Shown in pieces: positions 25,049 through 33,950 of a DNA stretch of 64,000 nt (within the stretch, counting starts at the first letter, position 1; each line of letters starts with the position of its first letter). Origin of the DNA: Onchidella celtica (Eukaryota; Mollusca; Gastropoda; Systellommatophora; Onchidiidae). The stretch covers positions 22,713,662 through 22,777,661 of the forward strand of contig OZ007569.1 of assembly GCA_963931925.1 (NCBI GenBank), given 5' to 3'. Below the pieces are notes generated by a model. It did no database searches. It had not been told where the DNA came from and saw nothing but the letters and a program-made list of their open reading frames with translations. Position numbers and translations under genes: made by a program.

Positions 25049-26398
25049 TCATTTTTGGTGTCTGGTAGACCTGCGAGTGGGAACACTAGTTGGCTTTTCG
25101 GCACTGTCACCACCTTTTGACCTCCCAACCCTGGCTTTCTTGGTGATTTCATTGCCAGAATTGTCTGACTGACGGCGCTTGGGAGCTGTTGTTGATTCCT
25201 CTGTTTCATTCTTCTTGGAATGCTCTGTAGAGGTACCAGAGTCAGCTGTTGATGAAGGTGATGAAGATGGTTGTGCTGGGGATGAATTACTCCTCTTCTT
25301 CTTTGCCACAGGATCATCATGACTTAATGAAATCTCACTGGTAGGTTGGTCGGCTGCAATGGCAGAATCCACATTCTGCGTACTGGATTGCCTGCTGTCG
25401 TCTCCTTTCCTTTCAAGACTAGACTCTAATGTTGACAACTTCTTGGCAGGCTGATCAGCTGCAGTTGTCAAAGTTCCCTGTGCACTTTCACCCTGAGAAG
25501 TTGGCGGTGCACTACCTATATCTTTAGGACCACTACTTGCCTGAATGACCTGTTCTTGAGAATGGGACTTATGTTCAGATATGACACCAGTTGTACCCAT
25601 TTGATGAGATCTGGAAAGAGAACTTCGACGCTTGGAAGCTGGAACATTCTCTTCCCCTCCTTTGATATCCACAATCCCTTTATTGTCAGACTTTGAGGGG
25701 TGGCGAGATTTATTATCTCTATCACAGTCAGATTTTGATGAGCCTTTAGATCTTTTCCTGTGGCCTGGACGACCTTTTTCCTTTGAGTCTGGATCATTAA
25801 TGGAGAGCCTCCTTAAATTAAGAACAGATGGATCTTGTAGTGGATGTGCAACCAGCACATGTGTCTTCCATGTCATGGTGCTGCCAAAGATCTTGTTGCA
25901 AAAGGTGCAGGAAATTTCTCTAGGGGCACTCTCATCTGGATCATCATCTTCGTCATCATTATCTGAATCTGGATGCAAAAGTGACACCTCCAATATACAA
26001 TCAAACAGCCCTTTCATCCCCACACCACCACTACTTCCCACTGATCCATCATCACTCTCACTCTCCTCACTTTTCAACATCATTTTGTCTGCCACCTCTT
26101 TCATGATCTTCTGAGCTGGCATGTTGGGACTACGTAGCATTGTTGTCAACTCAGTCATATTTATTGGTGGCAAACCTGGCATCACATCTTTTCCATTTCC
26201 AGGTCTGAGGGGCTCGGGTAGTTCCTTCCCTTTTTCTGGAGACTCCTTACCTTCATGGACAGATTTATGTTCATGTGCCACCTTGGCACTGCTCTTACTT
26301 ACTGTGCTATCAGCAACCTCCTCTCGCGTCTCTTCTGAACCTGACAAATTCAGTTTCTCCTGCACACTGTCTTTACTCACTTTCTGGATCTCCGCCAT
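25049..26398 (-). CDS. Acidic protein with one C2H2 zinc finger
   Basis: An intact 449-codon frame from ATG at 26,396-26,398, beginning MAEIQKVSK. Four things support it as real: its length, a plausible start context, a splice acceptor upstream and non-random composition. One C2H2 finger is visible (CTFCNK...THVLVAH; C164, C167, H180, H185; C-x2-C-x12-H-x4-H). It is preceded by a highly acidic stretch at about 144-156. Basic clusters (GRPGHRKRSKG, KKKRS, KRRQS, RRSTRHQK at the C terminus) suggest nuclear localisation, and the remainder is Ser/Thr/Glu-rich and likely disordered. I do not recognise the family. A role in chromatin or transcription is only inferred. The frame stays open 14 codons upstream of the ATG but has no ATG there. 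Confidence 0.8.
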   Translation of the reverse strand: MAEIQKVSKDSVQEKLNLSGSEETREEVADSTVSKSSAKVAHEHKSVHEGKESPEKGKELPEPLRPGNGKDVMPGLPPINMTELTTMLRSPNMPAQKIMKEVADKMMLKSEESESDDGSVGSSGGVGMKGLFDCILEVSLLHPDSDNDDEDDDPDESAPREISCTFCNKIFGSTMTWKTHVLVAHPLQDPSVLNLRRLSINDPDSKEKGRPGHRKRSKGSSKSDCDRDNKSRHPSKSDNKGIVDIKGGEENVPASKRRSSLSRSHQMGTTGVISEHKSHSQEQVIQASSGPKDIGSAPPTSQGESAQGTLTTAADQPAKKLSTLESSLERKGDDSRQSSTQNVDSAIAADQPTSEISLSHDDPVAKKKRSNSSPAQPSSSPSSTADSGTSTEHSKKNETEESTTAPKRRQSDNSGNEITKKARVGRSKGGDSAEKPTSVPTRRSTRHQK

Positions 26399-26468
26399 TC
26401 TGAATGATTCCAACTTGTGGCAACCGTGAGATAATAACAATGCGTGAAATGAAAAACCCTTCTGGGTG

Positions 26469-26489
26469 TCAAGGAAACATGGAAGCCAT
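26469..26489 (-). promoter_or_regulatory. Six-codon uORF upstream of the C2H2 gene
   Basis: On the minus strand the 5' leader contains ATGGCTTCCATGTTTCCTTGA, encoding M-A-S-M-F-P-stop, about 70 nt before the main ATG. It contains two in-frame ATGs. A short uORF of this kind could lower or condition translation. Relevance depends on the leader being transcribed as predicted. Confidence 0.45.
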
Positions 26490-26507
26490 GTCCCTCTAGC
26501 CTTTCAA

Positions 26508-26514
26508 TCTGGAG
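26508..26514 (-). other. Predicted splice acceptor in the 5' UTR
   Basis: On the minus strand TCGTTCTCCAG lies just before ATTGAAAGGC, a pyrimidine-rich tract ending in CAG. The last exon would start at 26,508 and carry the uORF and the whole CDS. The matching donor is probably at 33,690-33,691. Confidence 0.45.
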
Positions 26515-26574
26515 AACGAAATCAAGACAAAATAAGGTTAGTTTAGTGGTAAATCCCTCAGTATTTCATACAAT

Positions 26575-27008
26575 ACTAGATGAAGTTCCCAGCATTATCC
26601 GGGATAAACATATGAACCCACCATTCTATCTCTCTCTTTCTTTTTGGTCTACAAGCTTCCCATATTCTACAGTCTTACTACAGAGTCAATGCGCTCCAGT
26701 GCACTACTCACTCATTTCTGATAAGAAAATTGTGCACATGGACATGAACCGGTATTAATATCGTTTCCGATGCGATGAGCTTACTACAGGGAGCCAAAAC
26801 ACAGATCATTATATTTTATTTTACAACTTATTATTTAAAAATACCTGAAACTTGAATCAACACAATCGGTCGACACAACAGCGATTAGGCTGGGTTAGTT
26901 GACATTTAAGAAAATCAATTTTATCATTTTTTGAAACTGTCATTTACGCTGTAGCGTCGAGCAAAAAAAAATAATTCAAAATTGCACACAATAAATTACT
27001 TCCGCCAC
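26575..27008 (+). repeat. Dispersed repeat R1, copy 2
   Basis: Same family as 3267-3650 and 47,884-48,280: ACTAGATGAAGTTCCCAGCA at the start, GCTTACTACAGGGAGCCAAA in the middle, and TTACTTCCGCCAC at the right end. It sits in the predicted 5' intron of the C2H2 gene, antisense to it. Confidence 0.7.
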
Positions 27009-27209
27009 TATTTTTTTTATAATAAGATTAAAAATCAGCATGTCAAAATTTCAGTGCAGAGACCTTGTTGATTATCTGAAGTGGAATCACACAAACACTA
27101 ATCTTTTCCATGCATTGACAGAAATGTGATATCTACTGGTACTGTTTCACCTGCTAGCATTATTAAATATTCTGTTCGGACACTCCGAGTAAAATGGATG
27201 TTTAAGTAT

Positions 27210-27335
27210 GGAGAAAGTGCACTGACGTGATAAGGGTCACATTGTACTGGGAAAAAGCAAGACAATAGATAGAATATAGATTGACAGGACAGGAGACCTT
27301 CCCATATGTGCCCACCAACCATCCGCCTAAAATGG
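27210..27335 (+). repeat. Dispersed repeat R5, copy 2
   Basis: Diverged partner of 10,735-10,865. No coding capacity is recognised. Confidence 0.45.
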
Positions 27336-27339
27336 AGGT

Positions 27340-29057
27340 AAAGCAATGGCTGACCTCTATCGGATATTCCAGCAAAAAATGTAATATATTAGTGTCCTGA
27401 TGGGTGTTATAGAAGTTTTCATGCTTGCAGGCCAGCGTAGTAAACTTAACCTGAGACAAAGCTATGATCCAAATACGGTACTAATTTACATCTCTTATCA
27501 TCGCATTATATGCCCATCTTCCCCTTTGTGCAAATTGAACTTAATTTGCATTTTCACTAATATGTATGACATTAAACTGTTAATTATTTTAAATACATTT
27601 TAATAATACTGTGATGCATTTCTGCATGGTGGATTCTGACCCAGGTAACTCACTTATAGTTTGTACACATCCATGACTGTACAACAACCAATTCCATCCC
27701 CTTGAGCCAATCTGACTCCTTATAAAGGCAAAAAAAAAGTTTTTTGTACCAAGTTCGTTCATATTTATTTTCACTGTGATTAAATGCATTCAAGACATTA
27801 ACTTTTATTTTTTCTATGTAATTCACATTTATAAATGTTACGATATATAATATATAATATAATCTAAAAATTTGTATACATTTATACCATTTCATTTTAA
27901 TTTTTTATGCAAGGTTTTGACACTGTAAGTGTAATAATAGCTGGATAATGAAATGACCATTGGCTGTAGAGAAATTATTTACGATGCGCTATAGACTAAA
28001 ACTATTATTTCTGAAACATTAATGAGAAATACTCAACGGATGTTTTGCTCACAAAATCAACCTTGATGTTGAAGTTCAGAGTTATTGTAAATTTATATCC
28101 TATTGCTTTTATTAAATAAACTCTTGGAAGGCTGAGTACATTGAGTCAGGGCTGCTTCTGGACCTTGCCATGATCAGATGCCCACTGGTGGAAACCACAA
28201 CACAGACAAATTTTCTGCTAGTAAATAAACTCAAAATATGCATAAATATATTCCGCTTCTTTCAGAGAAAAGGCCCATTTTCAATTATGGTTCGGAAAGC
28301 AACATATGTTACTATATTTTATCTATTCTTTGACACATTGCTGATGATTGGCATATTCCTCAATCTGATAATGGTCAGCCTGACCCGGATAAGGTAATCA
28401 TGTATGATATAGCACAGCATGACCAGGAAACATTTATTAATAAATTAGGTAGGTATGAAACAGCTGTACATTAGGGACAACAGGCAAGAACCGAGCTACC
28501 TCAAAAAACAAAGAATTCAACCCTAAACTTTTACTTATTCAATTGACAAAATAATCACTGAAAGATAATACTCAAGGCAATTTTCAAACAGACAAACTGT
28601 ACAGCTCCGAAAAGTGGGTATTTGCAATAGTGCAAAAGTAGAGTTCATTCAATATATGCCAGTGTTGGGGTTTTGTGTAATCCTGGGAATGAGCTGGTCT
28701 ACTTTTTCTTCTTAACTTTTGCTGTACATCGTGGGTCTTTCAAGAATGGACCTAACAGTAATTAAAAATGTTTATAATTATCTACTTCTGGGAATTTTTT
28801 AATGAAATTCCTGGGATTCCTCGATGATGTCATTGCCCATCTTCCCACAGTTTAAAAATTTTAAAATATGCACATGCCTGCTCACCAACGCACATATTTT
28901 ATTCCTACTCGTACCTTCTGAGGTCTGACAGACACCATACTTTTAAGTTTTATAGAGGGCATCCTAATAAATTGTTCTTTAGGAGTGTATACCATGCTTT
29001 GTTTCCAGTGATGTACAGCGAAGGTTAAATAAGTTACTATTTATTTTTCACCATGTT
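27340..29057. other. No gene seen (predicted intron)
   Basis: AT-rich and within the predicted 5' intron of the C2H2 gene. Small frames show no domain. Confidence 0.4.
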
Positions 29058-29070
29058 TCAGAAAGCTTCA
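29058..29070 (-). repeat. Target-site duplication, 3' side of the RTE LINE
   Basis: TCAGAAAGCTTCA is identical to 32,315-32,327 on the other side of the LINE. Confidence 0.85.
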
Positions 29071-32000
29071 TCATCATCATCATTGCCTTTCTCACCCTGG
29101 ATCAGGGTATAGGCCACCAACAAACACCTTCCATCCCTCTCTATCATGGGCCAGCCTCTTTACATTATTGCAAGTCTTTCCGCTTCGTTGCACATCATTT
29201 TCTCTGGCTCTTCTCCACGTTCCGCGCGGCCTTCCTCTTGATCTCTTGCCCTGGGGATTCCAGTCCAATACCTTCTTCGTGATGCTGTTTCCTGGCCTCC
29301 TGAGAGTGTGGCCGATCCATCTCCATCGCCTCCTACCAATTTCCTCTCTGACTGGGTTCTGTCTTGTTCTTTTCCATACAATTTCATTGCTGACCTTGTC
29401 TGTCCATCTGATCTTAAGTAGCTTCCTCAAACATCTGTTGATGAAAACTTGGATTCTCTTTATGCAGGCCTGCGACGCATTCCAAGTCTCACATCCATAC
29501 AACAGGACTGACTTCACGTTCGAGTTGAATATCCTCAGCTTTGTTTTTAGAGATATATCCTTGGTTCTCCAAATCTTGCTTAAGGATGTGAAAGCTGCCT
29601 GTGCCTTTCCAATTCGTGCTTTGACTTCTGCCTCTGTTCCTCCCTTATTGTCAATGATACTACCAAGATAGCAGAAGGACTCTACATCTTCCAGTGGTTG
29701 ATCTCCTACTGTGACTTGTTCGCTTAGGGGTGCAACAATTTTTAGGACCTTCGACTTCGCGGGATGTATCCTCAATCCAATAGATTCTGAAATTTTGTTT
29801 AGAGCTGTAGTCTTTGCTTGCATCTGGTCGTGTGTGTGCGACAATAGTGCCAAGTCATCTGCAAAATCTAGATCGTCCAGCTGTGTCCATGGGGTCCATT
29901 GTATGCCATTTCTTCCTCCACTGGTGGTTTCTTTCATAAGCCAATCAATCACCAGGATAAACAGAAATGGGGACAGCAAACAACCCTGCCTAACACCAGT
30001 CTTGATATCAAAGCTGTCAGTAAGCTCACCATCATGTACGACTCTGCAACTTGTCCCCTCGTACATGCTCTTGATAAGATTCACCATCTTCTCTGGGATT
30101 CCATAATGTCTCAATATTCTCCACAGTGTTTCTCTATCGATGCTATCAAAGGCCTTCTCGTAGTCAAGGAAGTTCACTATCAGTTGGGAGTTCCACTCTA
30201 GCGACTGCTCTACTATGATTCTCAGCGTGGCGATCTGGTCGGTGGTTGATCGATTACTCCTGAAACCAGCTTGCTCCTCGCGAAGTTTTTGGTCTGTTGC
30301 ATTCTGTATTCGCTTGAGAATAATCCGATTGAAAACCTTTCCTGGGATGGAGAGAAGTGTGATTCCTCTGTAGTTACTACAATTGCTGAGGTCCCCTTTT
30401 TTTGGGAGCTTCACGAGGTGTCCTTCCTTCCAGTCCTTTGGAAACTTGCCTCCGATCCAAATCCTCGAGAATAGTGAGTGCAGACCCTCTGCAGCCCCAG
30501 CAGCATCTGCCTTCAGCGCCTCTGGTGGGATCTGGTCTGGTCCAGCTGCCTTGCCTCGATTTAACTGCTTTATGGCATCATTAATCTCTGCTTTAGTCGG
30601 AGGGTCGCAACTGATCGGTAAATCATTTCTTGCGGGTAGAATGTCGGGTGGGTTGCTTGGTGGAGGTCTGTTCAAGAGGCTGTTAAAATGTTCTATCCAT
30701 CTTTTTGCCTGAGCTTCCTTTCCAAAAATAGCCTTCCTGTTGTAATCCTTGACAGGAACTTCAGGTTTTCCATATTTTCCAGCAAGAGTCTTTGTAGTCT
30801 GGTAGAGGATCCTCATGTGTCCTCCTGTTGCTGTCTTCTCTGCTTTCTCTGCTAACATTCCTATGAACTCCTCTTTGTCTTTTTTAATTGATTTTTTGAC
30901 CTCTTTAGCTGATGCTCGGTACTCTTCCTGGTTACCAACTCTTGAGCTTCTTGTACGACTTGCATTTACCCGTTCTTTTAGGTCTCTTCTTATCCTTATC
31001 AAGTCCAGTGATTTTTGACTGATCCATTCCTTGTGTTCCACTTTCTTTTCCCCAATAACATCCTGACATGTCGATGTAAATACTCCTTTTACCTTAGCCC
31101 AGTGAGTCTCCAAATCTACTGTCTCTTCGAGGTCAACCAGGGGTTTGAATCTATTCCTCAGTGTCAGCTGGAACTCTTCCTTCTTGTCTCCATCCAGAAG
31201 GCTCACTTGAAACTTTCTCCTCTTTGTTCCTGCTCTGGTACCTTGTTTCTTGAGGCGGAGTTTGAGTCTTGCCAGCAGCATGTGATGGTCAGATCCAACA
31301 TCTGCTCCTCTCTGTACTATGACATCCTCTAGTGAGCGTCTGAATCGTCGGGTGATGCAAAAGTGGTCAATCTGATTTTCAGTTACTCCATCCGGTGAAA
31401 TCCAAGTGGCCTTATGGATCCTCTTGTGTGGGAATACTGAACCTCCAATCACATAGCTGTTAAATGCGCAGAAACTTGCAAACCGCTCTCCATTCTCATT
31501 CATTTGTCCTAAACCATTGCACCCCATAATGTCCTCATACCCTGTATTGTCCTGTCCTATCTTGGCATTGGCGTCTCCCATTATAATGTTCACATCTTTT
31601 CTTGGCAATGTGTCAACTATTTCCTGAAGCTGGTTGTAGAAGTCGTCCTTGTCCTCATCGGTTGCTTCATTTGTTGGGGCGTATATCTGCACAATGTTCA
31701 TGTTGATGTTCTTGTTCTTAGTAGTAAATGATGCCAATATAATTCTCCTTCCATAGGGTTCCCATCCCCTCAGTGACCTCTGGGCGTGCTTGCTCAAGAT
31801 GATCGCTACTCCTTCTGTATGCTTTTTGTCCTCCCTTCCAGAATACAAAATCTTTTCCCCAGTATTAAGTTGTTTCAGTCCGGACTGTATCCAGCGGGTC
31901 TCGCTAACTCCAAGTATGTGCAGTCTGTATCGCCTCATCTCCATTGTAACCTGGGCACTCTTTCCTGCTTCATACATGGAGCGGACATTCCACGACGCAA

Positions 32001-32314
32001 TCCGGAGTGACTTGCTTGATGAAGGAGCAGTCGGGCCAGTGGCGTCCTTTCGGCTTTGTCCATTGTCCTTCATTGAATCTACAGGTGCAGATGCTCCCCC
32101 TTCTCCCAAGATAAAAGACTGATTTGAAGTATTTGCTTGTGTTTCTGTAACTGGTTTATTTTTACAGGGTGGGTAGTTGGCCCACCGCCAACTGGCTCTT
32201 CTCGGGAGACCAGGACCTTTGCACCTTTAGTCGCCTCTTACGACACGCAGTATCACGTCAGATGTATTCTCTGCTGTCCCTCTTCTACAAGAGAGCCCCG
32301 CATCTGCACGGGCG
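29071..32314 (-). mobile_element. Full-length RTE-type LINE retrotransposon
   Basis: A 3244-bp element defined by a perfect 13-bp direct duplication of TCAGAAAGCTTCA on both sides. In minus orientation it has a leader of about 240 bp before the ATG, one long intact ORF, and a 3' end of short ATG triplet repeats (AATGATGATGATGATGA) in place of poly-A, as in RTE-clade LINEs. The leader contains CGTAAGAGGCGACTAAAGG (32,224-32,241), which I recall as common in RTE-like elements. The intact ORF and perfect duplication imply a young insertion. It lies in the predicted 5' intron of the C2H2 gene, in sense orientation. Confidence 0.9.
29092..32073 (-). CDS. RTE endonuclease-reverse transcriptase (ORF2-like)
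   Basis: A 993-codon frame from the ATG at 32,071-32,073 (MKDNGQS). The frame is open further upstream but lacks an earlier ATG. The N-terminal apurinic-like endonuclease shows RIASWNVRSM (about residue 24), GVSETRW, IIMGDANAKIG and GSDHHMLL. The reverse transcriptase core follows: NYRGITLLSIPGKVF, FLDYEKAFDSID (motif A), GVRQGCLLSPFLF (motif B) and LDFADDLALLS (motif C with the catalytic FADD). The tail has WRWIGHTLRRP and GKRSRGRPRGTW. All catalytic signatures are present and no stops interrupt it, so the protein could be active. Annotation pipelines often mislabel such proteins 'craniofacial development protein 2-like'. Confidence 0.93.
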   Translation of the reverse strand: MKDNGQSRKDATGPTAPSSSKSLRIASWNVRSMYEAGKSAQVTMEMRRYRLHILGVSETRWIQSGLKQLNTGEKILYSGREDKKHTEGVAIILSKHAQRSLRGWEPYGRRIILASFTTKNKNINMNIVQIYAPTNEATDEDKDDFYNQLQEIVDTLPRKDVNIIMGDANAKIGQDNTGYEDIMGCNGLGQMNENGERFASFCAFNSYVIGGSVFPHKRIHKATWISPDGVTENQIDHFCITRRFRRSLEDVIVQRGADVGSDHHMLLARLKLRLKKQGTRAGTKRRKFQVSLLDGDKKEEFQLTLRNRFKPLVDLEETVDLETHWAKVKGVFTSTCQDVIGEKKVEHKEWISQKSLDLIRIRRDLKERVNASRTRSSRVGNQEEYRASAKEVKKSIKKDKEEFIGMLAEKAEKTATGGHMRILYQTTKTLAGKYGKPEVPVKDYNRKAIFGKEAQAKRWIEHFNSLLNRPPPSNPPDILPARNDLPISCDPPTKAEINDAIKQLNRGKAAGPDQIPPEALKADAAGAAEGLHSLFSRIWIGGKFPKDWKEGHLVKLPKKGDLSNCSNYRGITLLSIPGKVFNRIILKRIQNATDQKLREEQAGFRSNRSTTDQIATLRIIVEQSLEWNSQLIVNFLDYEKAFDSIDRETLWRILRHYGIPEKMVNLIKSMYEGTSCRVVHDGELTDSFDIKTGVRQGCLLSPFLFILVIDWLMKETTSGGRNGIQWTPWTQLDDLDFADDLALLSHTHDQMQAKTTALNKISESIGLRIHPAKSKVLKIVAPLSEQVTVGDQPLEDVESFCYLGSIIDNKGGTEAEVKARIGKAQAAFTSLSKIWRTKDISLKTKLRIFNSNVKSVLLYGCETWNASQACIKRIQVFINRCLRKLLKIRWTDKVSNEIVWKRTRQNPVREEIGRRRWRWIGHTLRRPGNSITKKVLDWNPQGKRSRGRPRGTWRRARENDVQRSGKTCNNVKRLAHDREGWKVFVGGLYPDPG

Positions 32315-32327
32315 TCAGAAAGCTTCA
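32315..32327 (-). repeat. Target-site duplication, 5' side of the RTE LINE
   Basis: TCAGAAAGCTTCA, identical to 29,058-29,070. Confidence 0.85.
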
Positions 32328-33670
32328 CCATGAAAGAAAGGTTTAGAGCAATAAATTAAGGAATTTCTAGAATATAATATATAAATGTTATGGGCTCATT
32401 ATGAGAACCTCACCCATATCCCTCCTCGACCCCAAGGAAAAATTTCCCACTCTCAAAATTATTTTGTGGTCTTTTACTTTAAGGGCAAACCTCCCAACAA
32501 CAGAATCTCTCTGAGGCTTTGTGGTTTTAATGCAACAGTTGCGGGCATGCTCTTTGAACAAACATTTTACTTCCCGTCACAAAATTCTCTTAGATTATAT
32601 AAATAGTTTAACTACTTTTTCTAGAACCTTATCTCTCCTTAATTATCTGGCTCTTCCGACTATTGCTGTAATTGAACTAATTGCTACCAGTACCAGTAGG
32701 CTACCCATTCCACAGGCCCTATAAAATCTGTATTTTTGTCGAAAGCATTACTTATTCAGACTTTCTGTGGGTAACTGAAAAAATTGTTAACATGTAGATC
32801 TAGTCTTGCTCCCAAACAAGATCTAACACATCTGGCCCACTAATGCTGAGAAAGGAGAAAGCGTGTCCGCCCTCTCTCCTTTGAGATACAAAATTCACAA
32901 CAATCCATTCCAATCCAAGCCAACACCGCTTTCCCTTCCTATGGAGCTCTCCTCCACCCCTCACCCCTTCAACTGATAAGTGTTGGAATCATTATTTTTC
33001 TCCTATTTACTCCTGATGATCTTTACCAGGTTGTGAAAATGATTAAGTAAATTTCATTTGCATGATCCGAACCGTTATTACTTCTCTTCTCAACAATCTC
33101 AAAACAAAACGAGCATTGAACTTCTCACCTCCTGATAAAAATAACGTGGTCATGTGACCATAAATGACCCATACAAAATAAACGGCCTTGAACCACAAAG
33201 AGGTCACAAAATACGGTCAGATTATAGGGCCTCCTGGGAACTATTTTCCATACTGAAAGCAGTTCACATGAAATATTCAGGCACAAATTGGTGAATTTCA
33301 AAACTTAAACTCCAAAACCATTATAAACTAGACTCTATATGGCGAGGAAATAAATGCATACACTTGTGTTCTGGTGATGTTGGAAAGTCGGTGACGATAA
33401 CCGAGTCAATCCATCTGTCGAAAGCTTGACCGAATTTCGCCACCGGGATATTTATCCATATTATATCGAACAATGAAATATTATTTCTAAAGCAAAAAAG
33501 ACAAATGCAGAATGCATTTAAACAATAACACTCTTTTCTACAAACGTCGACAACACGCTAGGTCTAGATCAAATACACAGAATTCATGAAGATAACAATG
33601 AGGCTTCTACACTAGGGCCTAGGGCAAATGACCGATTTCCAGAGAGGAAAAAGATACGACGAAAACACTC
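32328..33670. other. No gene seen (predicted intron)
   Basis: AT-rich, with short chance frames only. Confidence 0.4.
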
Positions 33671-33689
33671 GTATCAAAAACCAATACTC

Positions 33690-33950
33690 ACTGTTAATCC
33701 ACGAGAGAATCTTTTGGAACACCACAATCTGAGCAAATTATATACTTGGTGGGTTCCAGTTCTTTGTTTCTGGTAGGAGAAGGAAGGATAGGACAGATCA
33801 GGAGCTCGTCTAGCGCGACTCACTTTGTTTTGTGTTCCGTGTGTTGTACCGGACGTTCGAGTGTGCAAGATCAGCCAATCAGAAAGCATGACAAAAATAG
33901 ATCCTTTATTGTGATTGGTTGCGCGACCACCTTTAGGGCGGGTTTAAGCG
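33690..33950 (-). promoter_or_regulatory. Predicted promoter and 5' UTR exon of the C2H2 gene
   Basis: CpG-richer than its surroundings. CCAAT occurs at 33,875-33,879, the reverse form ATTGG at 33,914-33,918, and a GC box GGGCGGG at 33,936-33,942. On the minus strand, about 180 bp downstream, AACA is followed by the donor GTGAGT (33,686-33,691). A non-coding first exon ending at 33,692 and spliced to 26,508 would place the start near 33.8 kb. This is inference; no transcript evidence is available. Confidence 0.45.
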
